The notes: generated from the sequence alone by a model not told the origin. A stretch of 64,000 bases of DNA from Siphonodentalium dalli (GCA_032622095.1 CP136064.1:263793863-263857862), one strand, 5' to 3'. Positions 44,621 through 55,888 are shown, counted from the stretch's first letter. Made by a program: numbers and translations.

Positions 44621-45749
44621 TGTGGATCTGCGTTTGGTGCCAGATATCTTACCCGCGAACAGAACAATACGAGTACACCATATAAATTATTCGAATTCAA
44701 AAACAATACACAAAGCAATCTCCCAAATAGTATTGATAGTGGCGGAGATAAACTCGCCATTATTGAGTCGGGACTTCCATTACAAACGTCGACGTATGAC
44801 CTTTCAAAAGCTTCAACCGCATAGATTTGAGCCGAGTCGCTAAACTGGGAAGTTGATGTAAAGACTGAAAAGAAATTTCAGAGTCAGAAAGGCATTTAAA
44901 GGTTTATTATATATAGTTTGATAAGAGTATAGAAGATGCATTAGACATTTGTGTTGTAACAATATAGTGCCCTTGATTGCGAGTATGTGACTCCGATTGA
45001 TACTTTTCCGTCACACATCACCAAAGACACATCAACTGTTCGGGCTTCTTTGTGCACGCAAGTCGACTCTGGTCTTTCTAAAGCTTCAACCATCACACTG
45101 GCATATAACTTCTATTCAAAGCAAATACAAAGTTGTACATCATGGCCATTGTCGAGCCGTTGCACCAATCGCTCACGCAACGTCGGATCGACCTTTCAAA
45201 AAACTTTACTGTCAATCTTTGTCGAGAGCCCGATTGTTTACCAGTGGCTGAACACAGGGGGTCCGGGAACTTTAATTTGGTCTATTGTGTATTATAAGAA
45301 GGGCCAGGGTCGATTATCGGCGATTTATTTTTTAATTTTCGTAACTTCTTCATCCGATGTTACATTAAATCCTTTCTGATAAATTTCGGGAAGATGGTTT
45401 TCAATCCAGCATTCTACAGCTTTTTAAAAAAACCCTGTATCATAACTTTATTATGAGTTATGACATCTCCAACATAATTCCTCTCAGTCGATTTATCATA
45501 TACGCACTTCCAAACTGAACCTTCTTTTTCGACACATTTAGCGGAGTCCCAATATTTATAATCCTTCTGTGTATTTCTCGAACTGTATTGTGTCCAATGT
45601 CAAAGTAATACATTTTCCTTTGTCTTTAACGTCAAGTTGATACATTCCAGTTAACATACTTGACTTCCTTGCGACCACTTTATTAATTTTCAGGTTATAG
45701 TCCTTAACTACCTCATGTCTGCAATCTGAGATTATGTGACGGCGCATCT
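44621..45749. other. Unassigned DNA
   Basis: Several frames of 70-130 codons, none with a recognised domain. Two minus-strand segments (about 44815-44740 and 45215-45120) both contain 'FERS' and 'CNGS', a possible weak internal duplication. Confidence 0.35.
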
Positions 45750-45951
45750 TGATCTTCCCATTCTTCCGGAGATTCCTCATTCAGATCAAATTTCATCTCT
45801 ATTTTATCATTTCGATCAGATTTCAGCTCTTTCTCATCACCATCCATATGCTTATCCATGTCCATCTCCATTTTGATTTTAATGACTATCCCCGAAGTCC
45901 AGATGAAACAGAGCTGAAATTTGATCTGAGTGAGGAATCTCCGGAAGATTT
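45750..45951. repeat. Imperfect inverted repeat encoding mirrored acidic peptides
   Basis: About 45750-45800 ('cttccggagattcctcattc', 'agatcaaatttca') pairs with about 45908-45951 ('tgaaatttgatct', 'gagtgaggaatctccggaag'). As a result the minus strand encodes 'KFDLNEESPEEW' at one end and the plus strand 'KFDLSEESPEDF' at the other. The spacer is a CATCCAT/TCCATC-rich patch. Confidence 0.75.
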
Positions 45952-46484
45952 TATGGACAATTTTTTGCATATTGCAAGTTCAGTCTCTGGCCGATTCATG
46001 GGTATCAAACTATGTCCGCCGTGAAATTATATATTGTATATAATTAAAGGGGTAATTTCTAAATCTCGAATCTGAGTGAGGATTTAGAAATTACCCATTT
46101 AATTATATACATTATACAAAATATAGTCGGAAGAACCCCTCTATATAGAGATATTTCGGTAGACAGTTTATTGTCGGAGTTTATCATTGCGCACTATAAT
46201 CGTTTAAGTGAATTTTGTGGGTTTTCTTTAAATATTTTTGGCGACAAATTTTTGCATACCCATGAATCGGCCAGAGACTGAACTTGCAACATGCACAAAT
46301 TTGTTCCTACTCCTAGTTTGAGTTTATATAGATTAATATGAAAAGGAGTTTTTTATTACGATTGGACATCGGGGACTTTTCATATTAATCGATATAAACC
46401 CAAACTAGGATATGAACCCCAAATAACCCGTCTATATAGAGATATTTCAGTAGACAGTTTATTGTCGGAGTTTATCATTGCGTA
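45952..46484. repeat. Dispersed repeat family with hairpins, left of the large palindrome
   Basis: Phrases such as 'gacagtttattgtcggagtt', 'tttggcgacaaattttt' and 'tctctggccgattcatgggt' occur here in both orientations and again at 58700-59250. Two hairpins are present: 46035-46111 ('taattaaaggggtaatttct' and its complement) and about 46311-46410 ('tcctagtttg...aatatgaaaag' and its complement). At 46483-46484 the repeat is interrupted by the large foldback element and resumes at 58690. Confidence 0.75.
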
Positions 46485-47870
46485 GTCCGGGAGCTAATAG
46501 GGGTACCCTTGCACCCCACTGGGACTTAACTTCACCCCACATTTTGTTCCTTATTATGTCCTTCAACTGTTAAGCAATGTTAACAAGAAATAAAAGTGGC
46601 CTTTTAGACTCCAGACAAGATGGCATCCATCATGGCCGCCGTTTTTCAGACCAGAACCTAAGTCAGTTTTATGCAAATTATAGCGGGAAAATCTTGTAAA
46701 AATTTTACAAATGTATATATTTTCGTGAAGCTGAGACATAATGACACTTTTTTCGGCCACAATTGAAACTCACCATCCAAGATGGCCGCCAAAATGGCCA
46801 CCGGAAGTTGAAAATATAACATTTTTTCACAAATATCTTCTAGATCAATTCATGCTGTTTGGAACTGGTTGAGTAATGCAACTTTATTTTGTGTTTTGTA
46901 TATTAACTGATCATTGGAGCAACGAAATATGCAATTATTGGGGTCCTAACATCTTCCAATCCTTCAAAAATTCGATTTTACAAAATGCGGTATAAAATTT
47001 CACAAAAAATCACAATTGGGATTCTAGTCATATTTAAACAAGAAATGAACAGAACTTTGTAATGTAAGTGAGGCATATCATTAACTATTAATATTCCAAA
47101 TCACTGGAACCACAATTCTTACTTTGGCTCCAAATGGCTGCCAATATGGCCGCCAAAATATGGAAAATGGTAAATATTACACCAGCGTGTCCTGCAATCG
47201 CTTACAAGTTGTGGTTGATGTATAAAATTGGCTATTCTGCATTCTATACATTGAATACTAACATGTCTGATGCACCATGGTTAATTGTTACTATTGTCAC
47301 CCCTGACATCGTCAAAAATATTGGACTTTTCTCTCAAAAACTTGACAAAAATATTGTCAAAAATTCAGTTTTCAGGTTTGGACCATTTTTTCTGGTAAAA
47401 TATAACTATCTTTGGATTGAAAGGTGTTTATCGTTTTGGTCTATCTTAAATGTGTCACACTACGGTGTTTATAGACTAAATTGCTCAAGATGGCTTCCAA
47501 AATGGCAACCAAATTTGTAGAATGTGAATTTTTTACATATATCCCGAACATTCTCTGCATTATCCGAAAAGGTCGCATATTGTGACTCACTTGGTTATTA
47601 TACATGTTAGTTAATTAACTGACAACTACATGTTCTATTCTGGTTGTCTCAGTTCCGTATGGGGCATGACAAATTCATTTTAAAGTATGCAATTTTGCCG
47701 AGAACCTCTTTTGTGATTTTGGCGACATTTATTGAAAGGAAATGGGCAGAACTTTGATACAGAACTGAGATGGACCATAATCTTTGGCTATTCTGGTCCA
47801 TTATGATAAACAAAATGTCAACAGGATACAGTGTGGATGCCAAGATCATAGCCAGGGAGTTACGCTATGA
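46485..47870 (+). repeat. Large palindrome, left arm, unique part
   Basis: Non-coding, with several 'caagatggc.gcc' phrases (about 46617, 46776, 47131 and 47487) and long AT stretches. A 128-codon plus frame (47134-47520) is mirrored on the right arm with two stops (one at codon 34), so it is not a convincing gene. Confidence 0.85.
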
Positions 47871-48792
47871 TCATATGTGAGGTGAATAGGTATAAAGGGA
47901 GTTATTGTATGTCATGACTGATGTGAGTAGGTATACAATAGTGACTATATGGTTATGAGTGGGTTGTCCATGGTAAGATGCATCTAGGTATAACGGGAGA
48001 GGTCATGGTCAGGTGTGATGTCAATCGGTATGCATGGAGTGACTCTATGGTGTATGATTGTGTATATTCAGTACGGGTGCAACCGGTGTACCTGTATGTG
48101 TGTGTGGATATAGCTACATGGTCAGCTATGTGTTGATATATATGGAGTGACTGTACGGTCATGGGTGGTATGTGCATGTGTTGTCTGTATGATCATGGAT
48201 GGGGTGTGTGGATAAATAGGGAGTGATTTTATGGTTACGGGTAATGTGTACAGGTATACATGTAATGACTGTACGGTCATGATTGAATATGAATACCTGG
48301 AGTAAGCTGGATGGACATTATCGAGGGTGTGGGTATATAGGGAGTGTCCATGTGGTAATGGTGGGATGTATATTTATATATCTCGTGGATGTATTATCAT
48401 TTGTGGGTGTATAAGGCTTAGCTGTATTATCATGGATGGCGTGTATGATTATGCGGTGAATTGCTGAATTGGCATGTGTGAGGTGTATATGCAAGTATGG
48501 AGTGTTTGAGTGGTCGTGTGTGCGGGTTTTTTGTATATCTGGAAGGGCTGAATGGCCATTAGTGAGGTTTACATGTATACATGGAGTGAATCTATAGTCT
48601 AGGGTGGGCTTCATATGTATATCGAGTGGTTATATGACTATGTGTGTCGAATAGGTATACAAGTAGTGACTGTATGGTTAATGGTGAGATGAGTACATGT
48701 AGGTATACAAGTAGTGACTGTATGGTCACAAATGTAATGAACATCTATACATGGGGTGACTAAATGGTCATGTGTAAGGCGTATGTGTATAC
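47871..48792 (+). repeat. Degenerate minisatellite, left arm, part 1
   Basis: Units of about 40-55 bp read roughly 'gtatac..ggagtgactgtatggtcatg' plus 'ggtgaggtgt'. It continues beyond the LINE at 55889-56540 and appears inverted at 56660-57300. It has a strong TG/AC strand bias. Confidence 0.8.
48779..48792. other. 14-bp LINE target-site duplication, copy at the poly(A) side
   Basis: gcgtatgtgtatac directly abuts the poly(T) run. The identical 14-mer is at 55889-55902, immediately beyond the LINE 5' end. Confidence 0.95.
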
Positions 48793-49315
48793 TTTTTTTT
48801 TTTTTTTTTTTTTTTTTAATAATTTTTATTGAAATCAAAACAAGCATAATATTACATGTGTTATACAAAATGACATCAACAAAAAAACAGGGACAATCAT
48901 ATTTTAAAGCCAAGGAGGGGATGTCAGTATAGCATGTTTAATTTCGTTTTTTTTTTTTAGGGAGAGGTTTCCCTTTATGAAAAGTGATAGAGTTGTGAGA
49001 GAGAAGAGAGGGGAGAGAGAAAATGTATAGTTCAAGTTTGTTTTGTAAATTAATGTCATGTGGCATAATAGTTAAGTAGTGTTTGAGTCAGTGCGTTAAT
49101 GTATTGTCAATATGTGGTACAGTAGATGGTTAGTTGGTTGCTTTTTTAGGTATTGGCTTTTCTTTTCTTACATATGAATAGTAGTGTACTACAATAATCT
49201 TTATTAAAAAGTGCTTAATTTAATTTAAAGTTATTTTTAATTTTTTGTTTAATTAATTTTAACTTTAATTTTGCGGCGTGGAATGGGTTTATTGCTTTTA
49301 CATATTTATGCTTAT

Positions 49316-52300
49316 TCAAGTAACAAGGTTGATCCAGGATAACCAGCGGTTGTTAAATGATTTGTACCGACATAGAGTATAAAACGCAAGTTTTTCTGAG
49401 GCATAATATGTTTTTAATTCCTGTTGTATGCTCTCCATTGTTGGAAGTTTTCCCATCATTTTTGATCTATAAATATTAAATTTGATTAATATTAATAAGA
49501 ATCTAAGAAGATTGTCTTCTGGAATATCGCGTTTATGTCCAAGCAAAACCATAGATAAATTTAAATTTAATCTCGTTGAGGTTTTTCTGAATATCCAGTT
49601 TTGTATTTGTTGCCATAATTTATTTATTATCTCGCATTCCCAAAATATGTGTTTAATAGTTTCAGTTTCGCTTCCACAGAAAGTGCATGCATCGTTATCA
49701 ATTTGTTTCATTTTTTTCATTAATGACTTAGTTCCCAGAATTCTAGTATTAATACGGTATTGAAACCATCGGTATTTCGTACTTGTGCAACATTTGAAAG
49801 GATTTTCTAAGATTCTTGACCACTCATCATCCCCCATTGTTTCCATCAGATCTGATGACCATTTGTCTTTATATTTGTGGGAAATAGTTTCGTTGTTAGT
49901 AAATATACTATATGTATCTTTCGTTTCCAAATTAGATATCCTGAATAATTGAAAAGGCATAATAGGTCTTGGTAGAGGTTTGAATGGCCCGCTTTCTATG
50001 CGTTCGTTAAGAAACTTTTTTACATGTCTGAATATTCTGCTATATGATAAAAAGTCTATTTTAATTTGATTTTTTCGTTCGTATTCATCTCTTGTTAGTA
50101 AAACTCCATCGTCATTTATTATATCGTTGACCAGATAAATGCCCTTCTTTTCTAATCCGCTACATTGTATTGTTTTTCCATTCAAACTAATATTTGGGTT
50201 ATCGTTAATTATATTGCTGTAGCACTGCGATGGGTTTGTGGGAGATATTATGGTGCAAAATTTGGCCCACGATTCTATTACTTCTATCCAGAAAGGATCG
50301 GAAATATTCTTAATGTAGTTTCTTAGTTGTTTTGGATTTGATAGAAACCATCTTTCAGGTAGATGTTGATTATTTTCATTAAAAATATTCGCCCAGTTAC
50401 ATGTTTTAAAAATAAGTTTCTTTATCCAAGATAATTTCATTGAACACATAAAATTCACTATGTCAACCATTTTACACCCACCAACTGAATATGACCCTCG
50501 TAGTTGTTTCCTGGAGATTCTGTCCACTTTGCTGTTCCAAATGAAGTTATATAGTTTTGTGGTTAACGATTTAATGAATTCACCACTGGGATTAGGAATT
50601 GTTTGAAAAAGGAAAGATAATTTTGATAAAATCAGTGACTTTATAACAGTAATACGACCAAGAGGAGTTAAGTTCCGTTTAGACCACATATTTAGCATGT
50701 TGTCTATCTTAACCATAGTTGTTTCATAATTATTGATAAACATATTGTGTTCCTTCAGACAGAATGTAATGCCTAGTAATCTGAAAGAAGTTGGATTCCA
50801 CTGAATTTTCCATCTATCGCATATGACTTCAGTACAATCATGTTTACTACCAATCCACACCGCAAACGTTTTGTTATAATTAATCTTTAAACCTGAAATA
50901 GACCAAAACCTTTCTAGCAACTGAAATGTACTGTCAAGAGACAGGGGATCGCCATCTAAAAGCAAAGTTGAGTCATCCGCGTATTGTGTTATCTTGATTT
51001 CCGCATCACCAATTTTGATGCCCTTAATAGTTTTGCAATTCCTTACAGACATACTTAATATTTCTGCACATAATAAAAAAATATACGGAGATATTGGATC
51101 TCCTTGGCGACAGCCTCTCTGGATGCAAAACGCTGGAGATATATTTCCATTAATATTCAAATTTGAATTGATACCATTGTATAACGTTTGGATATAGCCG
51201 ATAAATTTTGGACTGAATTTGAAAAATTTTAGCACACTTGACATGAATGACCAAGAAATTGAATCAAACGCTTTCTCAAAGTCTAAAAGAAGCAAAAGGC
51301 CTGGAATATTCTTTTCTCTGGTAAAATTGATCACGTCTGAAATTAATCTAATATTTTCTCCAATGTACCTCCCGGCCATAAAACCTTTTTGATCTTCGTG
51401 TATAACTTGCGGTAAAACTGTCTTCAGACGATTGGCCAACACACCAGATAGAATTTTATAACTAACATTTAGTAAGGAAATTGGTCTCCAGTTTGATAAA
51501 AATTGTCGAGGTTTATTGTCTTTTGGTATCAAAGTGACCACTCCATGTTTCTGTGACAACGATAATTTACCGTTGGATAAACCATAATTTAGAGAACGTA
51601 TCAAGTAGATTCCAATGTTTTTCCAAAACATTTTATAAAATTCAACCGTAAACCCAGATGAGCCTGGACTTTTGTTATTTTTCATTGTTTTTAAGTAAGA
51701 TAAAGTTTCAGAATATGTAATAGGCTGTTCCAATTGACTAGCCGCGTTACTGGAAATATGATTTGAAATCGGGTTTTTATTTACTGGATCAATTAATTTT
51801 TTAATATCCTGTATTGTTACTACTTCGTTTCTATTTTTGTATAACTGTTCGTAATATTTGCTGGCTTCCAACAATATATCATCTTGCTTTGAAACGATTT
51901 TTCCATCAGATGTTTCTAATATCTTTATCGCTTTGTTTATGTAATGTCTCTGTTCTAAGTTTAAAAAATATTTACTAGGTTTTTCACCTTCACTAAGCCA
52001 GTTCGCTCGTGATCTTACCAACATACCTTCTAATTTGTGTTTACGAATTTCTTCCAATTTTTTCTTGCATTGTTCAATGTGCATTTCCATTTGAGTTGTC
52101 ATCTCATTTAGTTGTTCGTGTTTTTCTATTTCAGCCCTCAAAGTTCTTTCTTCCTTGTTTCTATGTTTATTAAGTTTAGCACTGAATGAGATTGTAGTTT
52201 TTCTTATTTCCATCAAAAGAGTTTCAAAAAACAGTTGATCACTTATTTCAGAATTATTGTTTTCTCCATTATTTTCAGTTTTAATGGCATATTGGTTTAC

Positions 52301-53143
52301 AATTTTTTCAATAACTATATTTATTTCTTTAATATATTCTGCATTTTTAAGTAGAGAATTGTTAAATTTCCAGTAACCCCGGCCGCGTTTGGTCTCGTTT
52401 AAATTGATTTCCAGCCAGGTAATAGAGTGGTCAGTTCGATATCCAGGATCGATACCTGTTTTGTCAATTAAAGATAAAATATGTTTCGACACAAGAAAAT
52501 AGTCCAGTCTGGCTTGTTTAACAGGTGTCTTTTTTCGCCACGTATAACGTTTAATGTTCTGATTGAGTAATCTCCAAACGTCGATTAAACTCCTTTCTTC
52601 AACTGTCTTTAAAAGAACTTTACGTGCATTTCGATTATTTACGTGTAAATAGTTATATGAATCAAGTTCCTGATTTGGCACAATATTAAAATCACCACAT
52701 ATAATGTAATTGGCATCATCTTTCTCTTTAAGGTATGTGTTTAAATCAACATAAAAATTTGGAGTATCTGAATTGGGCCCATATACCGTTATCAATATAA
52801 ATTCTGTACCATTAATAATAACTTCTATCGCTAAAAAGTTACCGTTTTTATCTCGTTTCACATTTTGAACTTTACTTTCAAAAGTATTCCTTAAAAATAT
52901 GGCCACACCGCGAGATGACGTGTTATAATTGCAAAAATGGCATTCATAACCCCATTCTGATCTAATAAAATTTTCCTGTTTTGTATCAAAATGAGTATCT
53001 TGTAAACATAATATATCGACATTTTTACTTTTTAAGTACTCAAAAACATCTCTTCGTTTGTGGCGATCTCCCAGACCTTGACAGTTCATTGACATAACTT
53101 TAATTGACATAGTTTTAAACAATTGACATACGACACTGACCAT
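49316..53143 (-). CDS. LINE ORF2: endonuclease and reverse transcriptase
   Basis: 1275 codons, uninterrupted. The likely functional start is Met12 (before 'SIKVMSMNCQGLGD'). Residues about 14-250 form an APE-type endonuclease: Asn20, 'LQDTH' at 47-51 (Asp where the usual motif has Glu), 'VYGPN' at 120-124, 'GDFN' at 150-153, 'RLDYFLVS', and a terminal 'TDHS' in place of SDH. RT blocks follow: 'GVVTLIPK', 'NWRPISLLNVSYKILSGVLA', 'QKGFMAGRYIGENI', 'LLLLDFEKAFDSISW', 'RGCRQGDPISPYIFLLCAEI' and catalytic 'QYADDS' (about 720-725). A Cys/His cluster near 1145-1165 ('CTFCGSETETIKHIFWEC') is the usual terminal zinc knuckle. The order and the 'YRTDHS...RGRGYWKFN' segment fit the L1/Tx1 group. It makes and integrates cDNA by target-primed reverse transcription. 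The Glu-to-Asp change may be family-specific and not a defect. Confidence 0.93.
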   Translation of the reverse strand: MVSVVCQLFKTMSIKVMSMNCQGLGDRHKRRDVFEYLKSKNVDILCLQDTHFDTKQENFIRSEWGYECHFCNYNTSSRGVAIFLRNTFESKVQNVKRDKNGNFLAIEVIINGTEFILITVYGPNSDTPNFYVDLNTYLKEKDDANYIICGDFNIVPNQELDSYNYLHVNNRNARKVLLKTVEERSLIDVWRLLNQNIKRYTWRKKTPVKQARLDYFLVSKHILSLIDKTGIDPGYRTDHSITWLEINLNETKRGRGYWKFNNSLLKNAEYIKEINIVIEKIVNQYAIKTENNGENNNSEISDQLFFETLLMEIRKTTISFSAKLNKHRNKEERTLRAEIEKHEQLNEMTTQMEMHIEQCKKKLEEIRKHKLEGMLVRSRANWLSEGEKPSKYFLNLEQRHYINKAIKILETSDGKIVSKQDDILLEASKYYEQLYKNRNEVVTIQDIKKLIDPVNKNPISNHISSNAASQLEQPITYSETLSYLKTMKNNKSPGSSGFTVEFYKMFWKNIGIYLIRSLNYGLSNGKLSLSQKHGVVTLIPKDNKPRQFLSNWRPISLLNVSYKILSGVLANRLKTVLPQVIHEDQKGFMAGRYIGENIRLISDVINFTREKNIPGLLLLLDFEKAFDSISWSFMSSVLKFFKFSPKFIGYIQTLYNGINSNLNINGNISPAFCIQRGCRQGDPISPYIFLLCAEILSMSVRNCKTIKGIKIGDAEIKITQYADDSTLLLDGDPLSLDSTFQLLERFWSISGLKINYNKTFAVWIGSKHDCTEVICDRWKIQWNPTSFRLLGITFCLKEHNMFINNYETTMVKIDNMLNMWSKRNLTPLGRITVIKSLILSKLSFLFQTIPNPSGEFIKSLTTKLYNFIWNSKVDRISRKQLRGSYSVGGCKMVDIVNFMCSMKLSWIKKLIFKTCNWANIFNENNQHLPERWFLSNPKQLRNYIKNISDPFWIEVIESWAKFCTIISPTNPSQCYSNIINDNPNISLNGKTIQCSGLEKKGIYLVNDIINDDGVLLTRDEYERKNQIKIDFLSYSRIFRHVKKFLNERIESGPFKPLPRPIMPFQLFRISNLETKDTYSIFTNNETISHKYKDKWSSDLMETMGDDEWSRILENPFKCCTSTKYRWFQYRINTRILGTKSLMKKMKQIDNDACTFCGSETETIKHIFWECEIINKLWQQIQNWIFRKTSTRLNLNLSMVLLGHKRDIPEDNLLRFLLILIKFNIYRSKMMGKLPTMESIQQELKTYYASEKLAFYTLCRYKSFNNRWLSWINLVT

Positions 53144-54644
53144 GAAACTTGAAAATTGTAATTCACCAGGATTAAACAGAATATAGATGGGTTAAAAGTG
53201 AAAGCAGACAGATTGAAAGATAAAGTATAGAGTAGAGTATATTGTAGAATCATACTACCAGTTAATATGATCGGGAATATTTCAAGAAACATTGAGAACC
53301 TTAAATTAGAACATAGAACATAGAGAACCTTAAATTATAATCACACACGTATATAGGCATAACATACCAAGAGCATCGCTAGGGCGTGGCAAAATACGCC
53401 CTTTAGCCATTTCGAATTGTACTGCCGCAAAATAAAATAATACTTTGAGCTTACATTTGAAGAAAATCTGATATACCCCTAATTTCAATGCCAAAATAAG
53501 GTCAAATTCTAGTCGAAAAATGATCGTAACTCATGTAAAAATAATTAGACAAAACCTAATTCGAACTTGTTCTGTAGTTTTAACTGGGAACTACACATAG
53601 CAGCTTTGGTTCAGATCAAATAATCAAAACTGGAGTTATCGATCAGAAACCGAATTATTATGAAATTGGTCAAATTCTAAGTCGAAAAAGGGCCGTAACT
53701 CATGTAAAAATAACTGGACGGAACCCATATTGGCATATTCAAACTTGGTCTGTATCTTTATCTGGGAAATACATATACCAACTTTGGTTCAGATCACATA
53801 ATCCGAACTGGAGTTATCGGTCGGAAACCAAAAATGCTAACAGATAGTCAAATTCTAAGTCGAAAGAGGTCCGTAACTCATGTAAAAATAATTGGATGAA
53901 ACACATATTCGAACTTGGCCTGTGTCTTTAGCTGGGAAATACACATACCAACTTTGGTTCAGATCAAATAATCCAAACTGGTGTTATTGGTCGAAAACCA
54001 AAAATGTTAACAGACGGACAGACAGACGGTACGACGGATGTATAGACAGACGGACGGACACACTGATAACATAATACGACCTTTTTTCAAATAGGGCGTA
54101 TAAAAGCGACAGCGTGCACGTATCACCAATCACCAAACGTATCGCACCCGCTCCATGACGCAATACTGTCGCGAGAGACCGAAAGTTAACGGTTCATTAT
54201 AAACGAGAAGTTCGTTTACGTTATAGAGTGCATGTTTTATGCTTGTAATCTCGGACTGAGCAATGTCCGCCGTGCGATCTGACCATATATGCGTCGTGTT
54301 ACGCGAAGCGTGTAATGCGTTGACGTCACAAATATTCCTTGATAACTCAGTTGCAGTTAGGCCACGCATAGTTCATAGTTGGCACGGTGTATCTCGGTAT
54401 CTATGTAATATAGTTAAAAGTTATTATATTTATATTTGATGATATAATAGCGCGATTTATCTTATGCAAACTGTTCAAATTAAATAAGGATAATAGTTAT
54501 GTGTAGTAATATTGTGTGTACAATTGGAGTATGGACATGTATATAACAACATTACATTGAAATTCCAAAATAAAATATGTTACAATACTTTAGGAAATGT
54601 CTTGATTGATTTCTTTTTTGAAGAACGGGGAATAGTTTATAAAG
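53144..54644 (-). other. Inter-ORF region of the LINE
   Basis: About 1.5 kb between ORF1 and ORF2, unusually long for the L1/Tx1 group. About 0.7 kb of it (53395-54100) is a nested tandem repeat-bearing element. The rest (53144-53394 and 54101-54644) is AT-rich with no recognised frame. Confidence 0.7.
53395..54100 (+). mobile_element. 706-bp MITE-like element with three tandem 170-180 bp units
   Basis: The ends are inverted over 'tacgccct' (left 53395-53402; right, complement at 54093-54100). Three units begin at 53501, 53669 and 53847 (periods 168 and 178), each running 'gtcaaattctaagtcgaaa', 'cgtaactcatgtaaaaataa', 'actttggttcagatca' and 'gttatcggtcggaaacc'. A GGACAGACGG-rich patch follows (about 54014-54060). 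Very similar repeats are known from bivalve and other mollusc genomes. It sits between the LINE ORFs on the opposite coding sense. No clear target duplication was defined. Confidence 0.75.
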
Positions 54645-55631
54645 TTAACGAGCTTTGTGAGTGTCTTTAGCAATTACATCGTCGATGTTGTCGTAGATGT
54701 CGAATTTCATCTTCCTGCCATCATTAAGTCTCGCCCATATGTGTCCATTCTTGTGATAGCCGAATTTGATCGCTCGATGATCAAATAACCTGTTCATGAG
54801 ATCCATATTGTCCTTTGTTAGCTCGTCTCTGATTTTGACTGACGTTTTGTTGACAACTGACTTTCTAGCATCAAATACCTTATTCCGTGCTTCATTTCTG
54901 AGGAATTTAATAATACACGGTGGAGGCAAATCCTTGTTACGAGATGGTAATCTGTGAGCCGCGATAATGTCTGCTGGTGTTATCTTGGTCTCGGTTTGCG
55001 AAGAATTTACTATTTCACAAAAACGGGAGGTCAGCGTTTCGTCGTCATCTCCTGTTACTTTTATGTTGAGCACTCTCACACATGTTTTTCGGGAGTACTG
55101 TTCGGCCCTGTTAACATCGGCTCTGATTTTATTGAGATCGGTGTTGTGTGTTGAAACTTTCACTTTCAGGGTGTTAACTTCCTTTTTAAGTTTTCCAACA
55201 TCTTCAACTAGGGTTTCATTTTCAAATTTATAATGGTCTATTTCTTCCCTCATTTTATCATTTTCTATTTCGGCTTCCTCAACTCGTTTTTCCCATTTTC
55301 CAAATGCCTCTTTCATTTCTTGCTGAAACTCTTTTTTCCATAAGTCGAATTTATCTGAAACTACCGTTTCTACAGTTTTATCGATGTCAGCTTTGGTTGC
55401 AAGATTCGTTAACTTTTCTTCGATGCCACTCATTTTAGTCATAAGTTCCTGTAAACAACTATCCTGTCCATTCATTGAATCATTACCGAAACTTTCTTCA
55501 AGCGGTCTTTTCTTCTCTGGGTTCCTAGAACGGTCACGGGATGGGTTTCTTGTCTTATCCTTTGGAGCTACTTTATCTTGTGAAATCCTTCCACCGCCTC
55601 CTCGTCCTTTCCTATCATTTTTATCGGCCAT
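54645..55631 (-). CDS. LINE ORF1: coiled-coil RNA-binding protein
   Basis: 328 codons, uninterrupted, starting 'MADKNDRKGRGGGGRISQDK'. Residues 1-50 are basic and disordered (Gly/Arg/Lys-rich). Residues about 60-165 are a long heptad-rich coiled coil. Residues about 170-265 resemble the RRM-like domain of L1 ORF1p ('RAEQYSRKTCVRVLNIKV', 'AAHRLPSRNKDLPPPCIIKF'). The last 60 residues match its C-terminal domain ('RDELTKDNMDLMNRLFD', 'IWARLNDGRKMKFD'). In the family the protein trimerises through the coiled coil, binds LINE RNA and acts as a chaperone. It lies 1.5 kb upstream of ORF2, and its 5' UTR is only about 257 bp. Confidence 0.88.
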   Translation of the reverse strand: MADKNDRKGRGGGGRISQDKVAPKDKTRNPSRDRSRNPEKKRPLEESFGNDSMNGQDSCLQELMTKMSGIEEKLTNLATKADIDKTVETVVSDKFDLWKKEFQQEMKEAFGKWEKRVEEAEIENDKMREEIDHYKFENETLVEDVGKLKKEVNTLKVKVSTHNTDLNKIRADVNRAEQYSRKTCVRVLNIKVTGDDDETLTSRFCEIVNSSQTETKITPADIIAAHRLPSRNKDLPPPCIIKFLRNEARNKVFDARKSVVNKTSVKIRDELTKDNMDLMNRLFDHRAIKFGYHKNGHIWARLNDGRKMKFDIYDNIDDVIAKDTHKAR

Positions 55632-55888
55632 GGTAACAAATAGTTAATTTCTAGTGGCCTAATTGTGATTTTGAGCGCGAATCCGATACGCCTATATTGA
55701 ATGCACAAATATCAATTCACAAGGAATTTTTAAACATTGATAGTCATACCATAATATACTATGAATAACAGTTTATATCCAAGTCATTATCCAATATGAA
55801 AAGGTCCTTCCATTTATCCAAAAAGTTTCTTGAAATAAGAGCTTTGTTTACATTGTCATATCGTACAGATCACCAAACCGGAAGTCTC

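Larger units (their letters stand above)
48793..55888 (-). mobile_element. Full-length L1/Tx1-like LINE
   Basis: The element runs 5' to 3' on the minus strand: 5' UTR 55888-55632, ORF1 55631-54645, inter-ORF region 54644-53144 (with a nested repeat), ORF2 53143-49316, 3' UTR 49315-48818 and a pure 25-nt poly(A) (T25 at 48793-48817). A perfect 14-bp target duplication brackets it. Both ORFs are open without stops. Intact ORFs, an identical target duplication and an uncorrupted tail indicate a recent, possibly still competent, insertion. It landed in the minisatellite of the large palindrome. Length is about 7.1 kb, or about 6.4 kb without the nested repeat. Confidence 0.9.

Noticed and set aside
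45556-45780. Minus frame with 'VVARKSSMLTGMYQLDVKDK' as a known protein
   Set aside because: No family could be named with confidence and the frame ends in the inverted repeat.
46617-47510. YY1-like 'aagatggc.gcc' clusters as regulatory sites
   Set aside because: They recur symmetrically in both arms of the palindrome and are most simply part of the repeat sequence.
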